Shown in pieces: positions 8,247 through 17,402 of a DNA stretch of 64,000 bases; position 1 is the first letter of the stretch, and the number at the start of each line of letters is the position of its first letter. The DNA lies in contig NZ_JAYRCK010000015.1 of assembly GCF_036409475.1 (NCBI RefSeq), forward strand, positions 1 through 64,000. The letters are read 5' to 3'. The translations under genes and the position numbers were made by a program. Below the pieces are notes generated by a model. It made no database searches. It was not told where the DNA came from and was given only the letters and a program-made list of their open reading frames with translations. The stretch is from Scandinavium sp036409475. GTDB lineage: Bacteria; Pseudomonadota; Gammaproteobacteria; Enterobacterales; Enterobacteriaceae.

Positions 8247-9656
8247 TCACTCCATTCCCAGTTCTTTCAGCTTGCGGGTCAGGGTGTTTCGCCCCCAGCC
8301 CAGCAAACGAGCCGCTTCCTGTTTATGCCCCTGAGTGTGACGCAGCGCGGTGGTGAGCAATGTGCGCTCCATTTCCGGTTGAGCTTCAGACAGCAAGTTT
8401 TGATGACCGGAACGCAGCGCCCGATCGGCCCACTGCGCCAACAGCGTGGCCCAGTTATCAGGCAGCGAATGAGAAGGGCTGTCTGGCACGGTGCTTTCAA
8501 ACAGTTCAGCAGGCAAATCCTGAATCAGCACTTCCTGACCCGCGGCCATCACCGTCAGCCAGCGGCAGGTGTTTTCCAACTGACGCACGTTCCCCGGCCA
8601 GGCCAGACGCGTTAACGCCGCTTCTGTTTCGGCATGCAGCAGTTTGGCTTCTACGCCCAGTTCACGCGCCGCCACTTGCAGGAAGTGACGGGCCAGACGC
8701 GGAATGTCTTCCCGACGCTCGCGCAGCGGGGGCAGATGCACACGGATGACGTTCAGGCGGTGGAATAAATCCTCACGGAATTTCCCTTCCTGAACGCGCA
8801 GCTCCAGGTTTTGGTGGGTCGCGGCAATAATACGCACATCGACTTTCACCGGTGCATAACCGCCAACGCGATAAAACTGCCCGTCAGCCAGCACGCGCAG
8901 CAGGCGAGTCTGGACATCCAACGGCATATCGCCGATTTCATCGAGGAACAGTGTGCCCCCGTCGGCCTGTTCAAAGCGACCCTGGCGAATCGTGTTTGCG
9001 CCGGTAAACGCGCCTTTTTCATGGCCGAAAAGTTCAGACTCAATTAAATCTTTCGGGATCGCCGCCATGTTGAGCGCGATAAACGGCGCTTTCACGCGTG
9101 GGCTGTGACGATGCAGGGCGTGAGCGACCAGCTCTTTACCCGTCCCGGATTCGCCGTTAATCAGCACGCTAATGGAAGAACGCGAAAGACGACCGATGAT
9201 GCGAAACACGTCCTGCATCGCAGGCGCTTCACCGATGATGTCGGTGGTTGGGCCAAACACCGGCGCGTTACGCGGCTGCTGCTGTTCCTGATAATGGCTG
9301 ATAGCACGCTCAACCAACGCCACCGCTTCATCGATATCAAACGGTTTGGGCAGATAGTCAAAAGCCCCTTGCTGATAGGCGCTGACGGCCGCATCCAGAT
9401 CGGAATGGGCGGTCATGATGATGACCGGCAGCATCGGATGGCGCTGTTTGATTTGTTTCAGCAATGCCAGCCCGTCCATGCCCGGCATACGAATATCAGA
9501 CAGTAAAACGTCCGGCGTTTTGCTCGCCAGGGCATCCAGCACTTCGCTGCCGCTTTCAAAAGTGGTACAGGTCAATCCTGCCCCGGTGAGTGCACGTTCA
9601 AGCACCCAACGGATGGAACTATCGTCATCAACAATCCAGACTATCCCGCGTTGCAT
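8247..9656 (-). CDS. glnG: NtrC (GlnG), nitrogen response regulator
   Basis: 469 residues from the ATG at 9656. Receiver domain with phospho-acceptor D54 (LLSDIRMPGMDG). AAA+ sigma-54 activator domain with Walker A GESGTGKE, the sigma-54-contacting GAFTGA loop and Walker B GGTLFLDEIGD. C-terminal Fis-type HTH ends KLKELGME. Phosphorylated by GlnL, it activates sigma-54 promoters such as glnAp2 under nitrogen limitation. It is the third gene of glnALG, 11 bp after glnL. The frame extends 20 codons upstream, but these overlap glnL and are not part of the family. Confidence 0.98.
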   Translation of the reverse strand: MQRGIVWIVDDDSSIRWVLERALTGAGLTCTTFESGSEVLDALASKTPDVLLSDIRMPGMDGLALLKQIKQRHPMLPVIIMTAHSDLDAAVSAYQQGAFDYLPKPFDIDEAVALVERAISHYQEQQQPRNAPVFGPTTDIIGEAPAMQDVFRIIGRLSRSSISVLINGESGTGKELVAHALHRHSPRVKAPFIALNMAAIPKDLIESELFGHEKGAFTGANTIRQGRFEQADGGTLFLDEIGDMPLDVQTRLLRVLADGQFYRVGGYAPVKVDVRIIAATHQNLELRVQEGKFREDLFHRLNVIRVHLPPLRERREDIPRLARHFLQVAARELGVEAKLLHAETEAALTRLAWPGNVRQLENTCRWLTVMAAGQEVLIQDLPAELFESTVPDSPSHSLPDNWATLLAQWADRALRSGHQNLLSEAQPEMERTLLTTALRHTQGHKQEAARLLGWGRNTLTRKLKELGME

Positions 9657-9667
9657 ACAATGCACCT

Positions 9668-10717
9668 CTATTTCCGAATGGGCAGGTAAACCGAAAATTC
9701 GGTATGGCCCGGCCAACTGGTGAATTCAATTTTACCGGAGTGTTGGTCGATCAAATTACGGGCGATGGATAACCCCAGCCCGGTGCCGCCTTCACGGCCG
9801 CTGACCATGGGATAAAACAGCGTATCCTGCAGGTGCGAAGGGATACCTGGCCCGTTATCTTCCACATCAATACGAGCCGCCAGGCGATAGCGCACGCCAT
9901 GCAGCGTGAGCTGGAACGCGGTTCGGGTGCGAAGAATAATTTCGCCGCCTTCAGGCCCAAGCGCCTGGAGGGCATTACGCACGATATTCAGCAAAACCTG
10001 CTCAATCTGGTCAGGATCGTGCGGTAACTCAGGCAAACTTGGGTCGTAGTCGCGCGTCAAACGTACGTTGTCGGGCAGCTCCATCGACACCAGTTTCACG
10101 ACCCGTTCAGCCACTTTGTGAATGCTTTCGGTGACGTGCATACCGGGTTGTTGTGGCCCAAGCAGACGGTCAACCAGATTGCGCAGCCTGTCGGCCTGCT
10201 CAATGATCACTTTGGTGTATTCCAGCAGCGACGGATCAGGCAGCGCTTTGCTGAGCAGCTGTGCCGCGCCACGCAGGCCGCCCAGCGGATTTTTAATCTC
10301 ATGGGCAAGCCCTCGCACTAAATCGCGAGCAGCGACCTGCTGAGCGTGCTGGAGCTGTTCCTGACTCAGACGTCGCTGGTTATCCATCGGCGCCATCTCA
10401 AGCAGTATCAGGCCGTCTGGCAGCCTCTGAGCGGTCACCGAGAGAATGTGCGAGCGACCGTCGATTACCAGCGTCACTTCGTTGTCGGTGAAGCCCTGGC
10501 CCGCCTGCAGGCTTTCATGCATCAGGCCAATGTTCAGCGAAAAATAACTCAACAGTTCCGGTAACGGTGTCCCGAATAATTTACGAGAGCTTTGCGCCAG
10601 CAATTGCTGCGCCGCCGGGTTGGCGTAATGCACCGCCAGCTCGTCATCGACCAGTAAGATACTGTTGATCAAAGAATTGAGGATCTGCCCAGCATCGGGC
10701 AGCACGCCTGTTGCCAT
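9668..10717 (-). CDS. glnL: NtrB (GlnL), nitrogen sensor kinase/phosphatase
   Basis: 349 residues as in E. coli. N-terminal PAS domain (about 8-115), DHp helix with phospho-acceptor H139 in GLAHEIKNPLGG, and ATP-binding domain with the N box (NIVRNALQAL), G1 DNGPGIP and G2 GGTGLGLSIA. Cytoplasmic: it phosphorylates NtrC when nitrogen is low and dephosphorylates it with PII (GlnB). It is transcribed from glnAp2 and from its own weak promoter, which an NtrC site overlaps (10739-10755). Confidence 0.98.
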   Translation of the reverse strand: MATGVLPDAGQILNSLINSILLVDDELAVHYANPAAQQLLAQSSRKLFGTPLPELLSYFSLNIGLMHESLQAGQGFTDNEVTLVIDGRSHILSVTAQRLPDGLILLEMAPMDNQRRLSQEQLQHAQQVAARDLVRGLAHEIKNPLGGLRGAAQLLSKALPDPSLLEYTKVIIEQADRLRNLVDRLLGPQQPGMHVTESIHKVAERVVKLVSMELPDNVRLTRDYDPSLPELPHDPDQIEQVLLNIVRNALQALGPEGGEIILRTRTAFQLTLHGVRYRLAARIDVEDNGPGIPSHLQDTLFYPMVSGREGGTGLGLSIARNLIDQHSGKIEFTSWPGHTEFSVYLPIRK

Positions 10718-10738
10718 TCAGCAGTCTCCTGAAAGGTG

Positions 10739-10755
10739 TGCACCATTTTAGTGCA
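10739..10755 (-). promoter_or_regulatory. NtrC-binding site at the glnL promoter
   Basis: TGCACCATTTTAGTGCA is a full-symmetry match to the NtrC operator (TGCACY-N5-RGTGCA), 22 bp before glnL. NtrC represses glnLp from such a site in E. coli. Confidence 0.85.
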
Positions 10756-10804
10756 TTATAGCGGTTTTCAGCCGTTAAGCGCCTGAAATCAGACTGTTGC
10801 TGGA

Positions 10805-10830
10805 GAAAAAAGCCCATCCGAAGATGGGCT
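10805..10830 (-). terminator. glnA-glnL intercistronic terminator
   Basis: Stem AGCCCATC/GATGGGCT with loop CGAA (10811-10830), followed on the minus strand by a T-run (10810-10805). It allows most transcripts to end after glnA, giving more GlnA than GlnL/GlnG. Confidence 0.85.
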
Positions 10831-10902
10831 GAAAGTTTCCACGGCAACAAAAAATGTCCTGGGCCTCGGCGAAAGTCATAAAGGCCACAGGATGACTGCT
10901 AA

Positions 10903-12312
10903 TTAAACGCTGTAGTACAGTTCGAACTCGACTGGGTGCGGAGTCATGCGCACACGGTCGTTTTCTTCAACACGCAGGGCGATGTAAGCATCGATCGCGT
11001 CGTTAGTGAACACGCCGCCAGCGGTCAGGAACTCACGGTCCTGATCCAGTGCGTTGAGCGCTTCTTCCAGAGAGCCTGCAACCTGTGGGATCTCTTTCGC
11101 TTCTTCCGGCGGCAGGTCGTACAGGTTTTTGTCCATCGCTTCGCCTGGGTGGATTTTGTTCTTGATACCATCAAGACCGGCCATCAGCAGCGCAGCAAAG
11201 CACAGGTACGGGTTAGCCGCTGGGTCCGGGAAGCGCACTTCGATACGACGCGCTTTCGGAGAAGCAACCACTGGAATACGGATGGACGCAGAACGGTTAC
11301 GCGCAGAGTAAGCCAGCATCACTGGTGCTTCGTAACCCGGGACCAGACGCTTGTAGGAGTTGGTGGTTGGGTTCGCCAGGGCGTTGATCGCTTTAGCGTG
11401 TTTGATAACGCCGCCGATGTAGTACAGCGCCTGCTCAGACAGACCCGCGTACTTGTCGCCAGAGAACAGGTTAGTGCCGTTCCTGGACAGAGACATGTGG
11501 CAGTGCATACCGGAGCCGTTGTCGCCAAACATTGGTTTTGGCATGAAGGTCGCGGTTTTACCGAAACGGTGCGCCACGTTGTGCACAACGTATTTGTAGA
11601 TCTGAATTTCGTCGGCTTTTTTGGTCATGGTGTTGAAGCGGGTTGCCACTTCGTTCTGACCAGCGGTGGCTACTTCGTGGTGGTGAGCTTCTACCACCAG
11701 GCCCATTTCTTCCATCACCAGACACATGGTGGAGCGCAGATCCTGAGCTGAATCTACTGGAGGAACCGGGAAGTAACCGCCTTTTACGGCTGGGCGGTGA
11801 CCTTTGTTACCACCTTCGTATTTGGTGGAGGTGTTCCACGCGCCTTCGATATCGTCGATAGCCACGTGAGAACCGTTGATGGCGCTGCCGAAGCGAACGT
11901 CATCAAACAGGAAGAATTCTGGTTCTGGCCCGAACAGAACGGTGTCCGCGATGCCAGTAGAGCGCAGGTACTCTTCAGCGCGTTTCGCGATGGAGCGTGG
12001 GTCGCGGTCGTAGCCTTGCAGTGTGCCGGGTTCCAGGATGTCACAGCGAATGATCAGCGTAGACTCTTCGAAGAATGGGTCAATGACAGCGGTAGAGGCG
12101 TCTGGCATCAGCACCATGTCGGATTCGTTGATGCCTTTCCAGCCACCGATAGAGGAGCCGTCAAACATTTTGCCTTCTTCGAAGAATTCGGCATTTACCT
12201 GATGAGCAGGGATAGTGACGTGCTGTTCTTTACCTTTGGTATCGGTGAAGCGCAGATCAACAAACTTCACTTCGTGCTCGTTCAGCATCGTCAAAACGTG
12301 TTCAGCGGACAT
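10903..12312 (-). CDS. glnA: Glutamine synthetase type I
   Basis: 469 residues, identical in length to E. coli GlnA. Beta-grasp N-terminal domain (to about 100), then the catalytic domain with DGSSIGGW, the ATP signature KPMFGDNGSGMHCH and the Glu/ammonia-site blocks. The adenylylation loop NLYDLPPEE contains the tyrosine modified by GlnE. A dodecameric cytoplasmic enzyme making glutamine from glutamate, NH4+ and ATP. First gene of glnALG; its 5' region has the sigma-54 promoter, two strong NtrC sites and the CRP site of the upstream sigma-70 promoter. Confidence 0.99.
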   Translation of the reverse strand: MSAEHVLTMLNEHEVKFVDLRFTDTKGKEQHVTIPAHQVNAEFFEEGKMFDGSSIGGWKGINESDMVLMPDASTAVIDPFFEESTLIIRCDILEPGTLQGYDRDPRSIAKRAEEYLRSTGIADTVLFGPEPEFFLFDDVRFGSAINGSHVAIDDIEGAWNTSTKYEGGNKGHRPAVKGGYFPVPPVDSAQDLRSTMCLVMEEMGLVVEAHHHEVATAGQNEVATRFNTMTKKADEIQIYKYVVHNVAHRFGKTATFMPKPMFGDNGSGMHCHMSLSRNGTNLFSGDKYAGLSEQALYYIGGVIKHAKAINALANPTTNSYKRLVPGYEAPVMLAYSARNRSASIRIPVVASPKARRIEVRFPDPAANPYLCFAALLMAGLDGIKNKIHPGEAMDKNLYDLPPEEAKEIPQVAGSLEEALNALDQDREFLTAGGVFTNDAIDAYIALRVEENDRVRMTPHPVEFELYYSV

Positions 12313-12401
12313 ACTTAAACTCTCCCGGATTTGTCATTGTCGTCGTGGTAACGAACTATTCTTGGCACTGCTAATGTGGCGTTGTTGCCGTAAAAAAGAT
12401 A

Positions 12402-12419
12402 AAGCGAAAACTGTGCCAA
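12402..12419 (-). promoter_or_regulatory. Sigma-54 promoter glnAp2
   Basis: On the minus strand TTGGCAC (-24) and TTTCGCTT (-12) give an exact GG-N10-GC spacing, near identical to E. coli glnAp2. Transcription should start about 80 bp before the glnA codon. Confidence 0.92.
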
Positions 12420-12491
12420 CTTTTAAATGCCCCCCAAAAGGCGGTATGATGCGCACCATAGTGCAAAAGTGCTGCACCATGATGGATATCT

Positions 12492-12508
12492 TGCACCAAA
12501 GCAGTGCT
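12492..12508 (-). promoter_or_regulatory. NtrC enhancer site 2 of glnA
   Basis: TGCACCAAAGCAGTGCT matches the NtrC dyad (one arm imperfect), about 80 bp upstream of the sigma-54 promoter and three helical turns from the next site. Weaker GTGCA/TGCAC half-sites continue at 12450-12480. Confidence 0.85.
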
Positions 12509-12523
12509 TTCATGTAAACAATG

Positions 12524-12540
12524 AGCACTATTTTGGTGCA
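12524..12540 (-). promoter_or_regulatory. NtrC enhancer site 1 of glnA
   Basis: AGCACTATTTTGGTGCA, a near-perfect NtrC operator centred 32 bp from site 2. In E. coli the equivalent pair forms the enhancer and also represses the overlapping glnAp1. Confidence 0.87.
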
Positions 12541-12569
12541 ATTTACGTTATGGCGCACTTTTTACTCTC

Positions 12570-12585
12570 CGTGAAAGCGATCACA
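12570..12585 (-). promoter_or_regulatory. CRP site of glnAp1
   Basis: On the minus strand TGTGATCGCTTTCACG (TGTGA-N6-TCACG), the same sequence context as the CRP-activated sigma-70 promoter glnAp1 of E. coli. Confidence 0.75.
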
Positions 12586-12632
12586 AAGCATCTCTGCAAT
12601 ACTTGTTTGCGGGGGATGTTTGTGATCCTGTT

Positions 12633-12659
12633 TTGTAGTGCGATTAATCCGTGTACAAT
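12633..12659 (+). promoter_or_regulatory. Probable typA promoter
   Basis: Near-consensus -10 TACAAT (12654-12659) with a poor -35 (TTGTAG at 12633, spacer 15, or TTTTGT at 12631, spacer 17), about 27 bp before the typA start codon. Confidence 0.45.
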
Positions 12660-12691
12660 AACGCGCTATTTCTAATGCCTGAGGCAAAGTT

Positions 12692-14515
12692 GTGATCGAA
12701 AATCTGCGTAATATCGCCATCATCGCGCACGTTGACCATGGTAAAACTACCCTGGTTGATAAGCTGCTGCAGCAATCCGGTACGTTCGATGCTCGTACTG
12801 AAGCACAAGAACGCGTGATGGACTCCAACGATTTGGAGAAAGAGCGTGGGATTACCATCCTCGCTAAAAACACCGCTATCAAATGGAATGACTACCGTAT
12901 CAACATCGTTGATACCCCAGGCCACGCCGACTTCGGTGGTGAAGTTGAACGTGTCATGTCGATGGTAGATTCCGTTCTGCTGGTCGTTGACGCAATGGAT
13001 GGCCCAATGCCGCAGACGCGCTTCGTAACCAAAAAGGCCTTTGCCCATGGTTTGAAGCCGATTGTTGTTATTAACAAAGTTGACCGTCCAGGCGCGCGTC
13101 CTGACTGGGTTGTTGATCAGGTCTTCGACCTGTTCGTTAACCTCGACGCCACTGACGAGCAGCTCGACTTCCCTATCGTTTACGCTTCTGCGCTGAACGG
13201 TATCGCCGGTCTGGATCACGAAGATATGGCGGAAGACATGACCCCGCTGTATCAGACCATCGTTGACCGCGTTCCTGCGCCAAACGTTGACCTGGAAGGC
13301 ACCCTGCAGATGCAGATCTCTCAGCTTGATTACAACAACTACGTTGGCGTCATCGGCATTGGTCGTATCAAGCGCGGTAAAGTGAAGCCGAACCAGCAGG
13401 TCACCATCGTCGATAGCGAAGGCAAAGCCCGTAACGGTAAAGTCGGTAAAGTCCTGACTCACCTGGGTCTTGAGCGTATCGAGAGCGACGTGGCAGAAGC
13501 GGGCGACATCATTGCGATCACCGGTCTGGGCGAGCTGAACATCTCTGACACCATCTGCGACCCGCAGGCGGTTGAAGCGCTGCCAGCGCTGTCTGTTGAT
13601 GAACCTACGGTGACCATGTTCTTCAACGTCAACACCTCTCCGTTCTGTGGTAAAGAAGGTAAATACGTTACCTCCCGTCAGATCCTTGACCGCCTGAACA
13701 AAGAGCTGGTGCACAACGTTGCACTGCGTGTTGAAGAAACGGAAGATGCGGATGCGTTCCGTGTTTCCGGTCGTGGTGAACTGCACCTGTCAGTTCTTAT
13801 CGAAAACATGCGTCGTGAAGGTTTCGAAATGGCGGTTTCCCGTCCGAAAGTTATCTTCCGTGAGCATGAAGGCCGTAAGCAAGAGCCATTTGAAAACGTG
13901 ACTCTGGACGTTGAAGAGCAGCATCAGGGTTCCGTGATGCAGGCTCTGGGTGAGCGTAAAGGCGACCTGAAAAACATGAATCCAGATGGCAAAGGCCGCG
14001 TACGTCTCGACTACGTGATCCCAAGCCGCGGCCTGATCGGCTTCCGTAACGAATTCATGACCATGACTTCAGGTACCGGTCTGCTGTACTCCACCTTCAG
14101 CCACTACGACGACGTTCGTCCAGGCGATGTGGGTCAGCGTCAGAACGGCGTACTGATCTCTAACGGCCAGGGTAAAGCAGTGGCATTCGCCCTGTTCAGC
14201 CTGCAGGACCGCGGTAAGCTGTTCCTGGGTCACGGTGCAGAAGTTTACGAAGGCCAGATCATCGGTATTCACAGCCGTTCTAACGACCTGACCGTAAACT
14301 GCCTGACCGGTAAGAAACTGACCAACATGCGTGCGTCAGGTACTGACGAAGCAACGGTTCTGGTTCCACCAGTGAAGATGACCCTGGAGCAAGCTCTGGA
14401 GTTCATCGATGACGACGAACTGGTAGAAGTCACCCCGACTTCTGTCCGTATCCGTAAACGTCACCTGACCGAGAACGACCGTAAACGCGCTTCTCGTGGT
14501 CCTAAAGAAGATTAA
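12692..14515 (+). CDS. typA: TypA/BipA translational GTPase
   Basis: 607 residues starting at GTG (MIENLRNIAIIAHVDHGKTT). GTPase domain with G1 AHVDHGKT, G2 region ERGITI, G3 DTPGH and G4 NKVD, then EF-G-like domains II, III and V and the BipA-specific C-terminal domain ending LTENDRKRASRGPKED. It is a ribosome-associated GTPase related to EF-G and LepA that supports ribosome assembly and growth at low temperature or under stress. Divergent from glnA as in E. coli; in K-12 yihLMN and ompL follow, whereas here the yihO operon ends directly downstream. Confidence 0.98.
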   Translation: MIENLRNIAIIAHVDHGKTTLVDKLLQQSGTFDARTEAQERVMDSNDLEKERGITILAKNTAIKWNDYRINIVDTPGHADFGGEVERVMSMVDSVLLVVDAMDGPMPQTRFVTKKAFAHGLKPIVVINKVDRPGARPDWVVDQVFDLFVNLDATDEQLDFPIVYASALNGIAGLDHEDMAEDMTPLYQTIVDRVPAPNVDLEGTLQMQISQLDYNNYVGVIGIGRIKRGKVKPNQQVTIVDSEGKARNGKVGKVLTHLGLERIESDVAEAGDIIAITGLGELNISDTICDPQAVEALPALSVDEPTVTMFFNVNTSPFCGKEGKYVTSRQILDRLNKELVHNVALRVEETEDADAFRVSGRGELHLSVLIENMRREGFEMAVSRPKVIFREHEGRKQEPFENVTLDVEEQHQGSVMQALGERKGDLKNMNPDGKGRVRLDYVIPSRGLIGFRNEFMTMTSGTGLLYSTFSHYDDVRPGDVGQRQNGVLISNGQGKAVAFALFSLQDRGKLFLGHGAEVYEGQIIGIHSRSNDLTVNCLTGKKLTNMRASGTDEATVLVPPVKMTLEQALEFIDDDELVEVTPTSVRIRKRHLTENDRKRASRGPKED

Positions 14516-14531
14516 TTTTTTAATCTGAATG

Positions 14532-14562
14532 AAAAAAGCCGCTGAATTTCAGCGGCTTTTTT
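14532..14562. terminator. Bidirectional terminator between typA and yihO
   Basis: Stem GCCGCTGAA/TTCAGCGGC (14538-14556) flanked by A6 on the left and T6 on the right, so it can stop transcription from both converging genes. Confidence 0.92.
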
Positions 14563-14567
14563 ATTGA

Positions 14568-15992
14568 TTACAGCAGGGCGGCAGAGGTTTGCTTCTCTTT
14601 TAATTCCTTTGGAAGAGGAACAGCGTATTTCTTCCGTTTCCCTATTTCCGCAATGATAAAAGCAAAGCGCTCTTCATTCAGCTTATAGAAGAGTCCCATC
14701 GTCAGCGCCGCCATTATCGCCAGTGCACACGGCCACAGAAAGATGAGTTGCCGCAATCCCAGTAACGTCCCCGCACTTTGAACGACGTTTGGCACATAGC
14801 CAATTTGGGTCAACATAATGCCGGGCAGAAAACCGGCGAGGGCCGCTGAGATTTTGCGCGAGAAAGTGTATCCCGTATAGACGGAGCCTTCTGCGCGGAT
14901 GCCGGTTTTCCATTCACCATAATCCACGGTGTCGGGCACCAGCGCCCAGTTAAGACTATTCACAAACGCGGTGCCAAAGAAGGCCATGCAGGAGAAGGTA
15001 ACAAACAGCACAGAGTTGTTTCCCCAGACGAAATTCAGCACATCCCCTACAGCCCATAAGAGCAAGCCGCCGAGATAAACCTGCTTTTTGCCAAAGCGTT
15101 TCACGGCTCCCGGCACAAGGAACACGCCCACCAGAATGCAGCCCATGCTGAAAAAGCCCATCCACGACAACAGATGAACATCATTGAGGACGTATTGGGT
15201 GTAATAGACCTGAATCGCGAGCTTGATATTGAAGGCCGCCAGCGTACAAAGGTTGGCGATACACAGGACCAGCAGCGGCGGATTGCGGAAGATCGCGCAA
15301 AATGACTTCAGTATGCTGGGCTTGTGGTGGTCCGGCGCATTCTCGACGTAACGCTCCTTCACGCCGCTGTAGCACCACCACATGCAGCAGAGGCCCCCCG
15401 TTGAGAAAAGCAGGGCCGCCACCAGATAACCCAGCGAAGGTTTTGCGCTGAACAATGCCTGAACGGGCATAAATCCGACGGTACACAACAGCAGGCCCAG
15501 CGTCGCGCCACCCTGGCGCCAGGCCGCCAGATGAGCTCGCTCGTGCGAGTTTTTGGTGATGGCCGGAACCATGGCGCCATAAGAACAGTTCATCAGGCTG
15601 TAGAACAGGCCAAACAGCATAAACAGCACGGTAGCAATGGCGGTTTTCAGGGTCAGGCTGAAGTCATTGGCCAGGAACTGAGCCGATGAAATCAGCGCTA
15701 CCGGTAACGAAGCGTACAAAATAAAGGGCCGGAATTTCCCTCTGGCGTCAATGTTACGGCGCGAATCCAGCAGAACGCCGGTCAGCATATCGGTGAAGGC
15801 GGTAAAGAACTTTGCCACCAGAAAGATAACGCCCCCGTAAAAGGCGGGCAGTCCTAACTGGTCGGTATAGAACTTCAGCAGGTACAGCGTGCCGATGCTC
15901 AGCATAAGGTTTGACCCTACATCGCCAATACCGTAGGCACATTTCTCACGCAGACTCAGTTTGAGCGTAAGCGGATCAGGAGCAGCCATCAT
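14568..15992 (-). CDS. yihO: YihO, sulfoquinovose-family GPH symporter
   Basis: 474 residues with about 12 hydrophobic segments. It belongs to the glycoside-pentoside-hexuronide:cation symporter family (MFS type) and is collinear with E. coli YihO (DPLTLKLSLREKCAYG-GD-GSNLML). E. coli YihO is proposed to import sulfoquinovose (SQ) or its glycosides across the inner membrane. It overlaps the yihP stop by 4 bp (ATGA) and is the last gene of the minus-strand sulfo-EMP operon, ending at a bidirectional terminator. Confidence 0.95.
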   Translation of the reverse strand: MMAAPDPLTLKLSLREKCAYGIGDVGSNLMLSIGTLYLLKFYTDQLGLPAFYGGVIFLVAKFFTAFTDMLTGVLLDSRRNIDARGKFRPFILYASLPVALISSAQFLANDFSLTLKTAIATVLFMLFGLFYSLMNCSYGAMVPAITKNSHERAHLAAWRQGGATLGLLLCTVGFMPVQALFSAKPSLGYLVAALLFSTGGLCCMWWCYSGVKERYVENAPDHHKPSILKSFCAIFRNPPLLVLCIANLCTLAAFNIKLAIQVYYTQYVLNDVHLLSWMGFFSMGCILVGVFLVPGAVKRFGKKQVYLGGLLLWAVGDVLNFVWGNNSVLFVTFSCMAFFGTAFVNSLNWALVPDTVDYGEWKTGIRAEGSVYTGYTFSRKISAALAGFLPGIMLTQIGYVPNVVQSAGTLLGLRQLIFLWPCALAIMAALTMGLFYKLNEERFAFIIAEIGKRKKYAVPLPKELKEKQTSAALL

Positions 15993-17389
15993 CGCACCTC
16001 CGTTTTTCTCAGCGGTTGCTTGCGAATCTCTATCTCTTCAACGATGCGGACATACAGCTTTTCGTTGAGGTTATAAAAGCATCCCATTGCCACAATGGTC
16101 ACGACTGCCAGCGCGCATGGCCAGATGAAGATCAGCTCGCGCAACCCTTCCACCGTGCTGGTGGACTGCACAACATTCGGCACATAACCGATTTGCGTCA
16201 GCATCCAGCCTGGGAAAAAACCAGCCAGCGCCTGCGAGACTTTGCGAAAGAACGTGAAGCCGGTATACACCGTGCCCTCAGAACGCACGCCGGTTCGCCA
16301 CTCACCGTATTCCACCGTGTCAGACACCAGTGCCCAGTTAAGGCTGTTGACGAAGGCGGAACCAAAAAAGGCCAGGCAGGAGAAGGCGACAAAACTGACG
16401 GAACCGCCACCAAACTGGTAGTTGAGCAAATCGCCCGCGACCCAAATCAGCAACCCGCCGATGTAGACTTTTTTCTTGCCGAAGCGCCGTACCGCGGCAG
16501 GCATCAGGAACACGCCAATAAAAATGCAGCCCATGCTGAAAAAGCCCATCCACGAAAGCAGGATCGGATCATTGAGCACGTACTGGGTGTAATAGACCTG
16601 AATGGCGAGTTTGACGTTGAAGGCCCCAAGCGTACAAAGATTGGCGATGCACAGGATAAACAGCGGTCGGTTTCCGGCGATGGCGCGAAACGACTGCAAC
16701 AATCCCGGTTTCTGCGTGGCGTGTGTCGTCGGTACTTCCACGTAACGCTCTTTGACCCCTGAGTAGCACCACCACATGCAGAGCAGACCGCACAGTGAAA
16801 ACAGCGTGGCAGCGAAAATGTAGCCGCGCTGCGGGCTTCCCTCGATAAGATTCATGACCGGCACAAAACCGACGGTGCAGAGCAACAGGCCGAGCGTTGC
16901 GCCGCCCTGACGCCAGGCGGCCAGCGAAGCTCGCTCATCCGGATTCTTGGTGATAGCTGGCACCATCGCACCGTAGGAGCAATTCATCATGCTGAAGACC
17001 AGGCCATAGAGCATGAACAACAGCGTCGCGATGACCGTTTTGCCAGTCATTTCAAAAGGCGTACCGACAAAATTGGCGATAGCCAGCAGCGTGACAGGGA
17101 AGGCGGCGTACAGCACGAAGGGCCGGAACTTGCCTTTCGGGCCAATCTTTCTGCGTGAGTCGAGCATGATCCCCGTGCCCATATCGGTGAACGCGGTAAA
17201 GAACTTCGCGACCAGAAAGATAATTCCGCCGTAAGTGCCGGGCAGCTCCAGCACATCGGTGTAGAACTTCAACAGATAGAGAGTGCCGATATCCAGCAGG
17301 ATATTCGAGCCTAAATCGCCCATGCCGTACGCCACTTTTTCTCTGAAAGGCAGGCGTAAACGGGCCGGATCGTTGTGATGTTCAGTCAT
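15989..17389 (-). CDS. yihP: YihP, GPH-family symporter of the sulfoquinovose operon
   Basis: 466 residues from the ATG at 17389 (GGAG upstream), about 12 TM segments, paralogous to YihO. Diagnostic stretches GSNILLDIGTLYLLKFYTD and KIGPKGKFRPF match E. coli YihP. It has been proposed to move SQ derivatives or export dihydroxypropanesulfonate (DHPS); the direction is not certain. An in-frame upstream extension to 17545 runs through the preceding TauE/SafE gene and is not part of YihP. Confidence 0.94.
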   Translation of the reverse strand: MTEHHNDPARLRLPFREKVAYGMGDLGSNILLDIGTLYLLKFYTDVLELPGTYGGIIFLVAKFFTAFTDMGTGIMLDSRRKIGPKGKFRPFVLYAAFPVTLLAIANFVGTPFEMTGKTVIATLLFMLYGLVFSMMNCSYGAMVPAITKNPDERASLAAWRQGGATLGLLLCTVGFVPVMNLIEGSPQRGYIFAATLFSLCGLLCMWWCYSGVKERYVEVPTTHATQKPGLLQSFRAIAGNRPLFILCIANLCTLGAFNVKLAIQVYYTQYVLNDPILLSWMGFFSMGCIFIGVFLMPAAVRRFGKKKVYIGGLLIWVAGDLLNYQFGGGSVSFVAFSCLAFFGSAFVNSLNWALVSDTVEYGEWRTGVRSEGTVYTGFTFFRKVSQALAGFFPGWMLTQIGYVPNVVQSTSTVEGLRELIFIWPCALAVVTIVAMGCFYNLNEKLYVRIVEEIEIRKQPLRKTEVR

Positions 17390-17402
17390 GATGCGTTCTC
17401 CA

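Noticed and set aside
12644..13786. Long minus-strand open frame (about 380 codons) opposite typA
   Set aside because: It is antisense to a strongly conserved gene, has no ribosome-binding site, and its Phe/Asn/Val-rich composition mirrors typA codon use.
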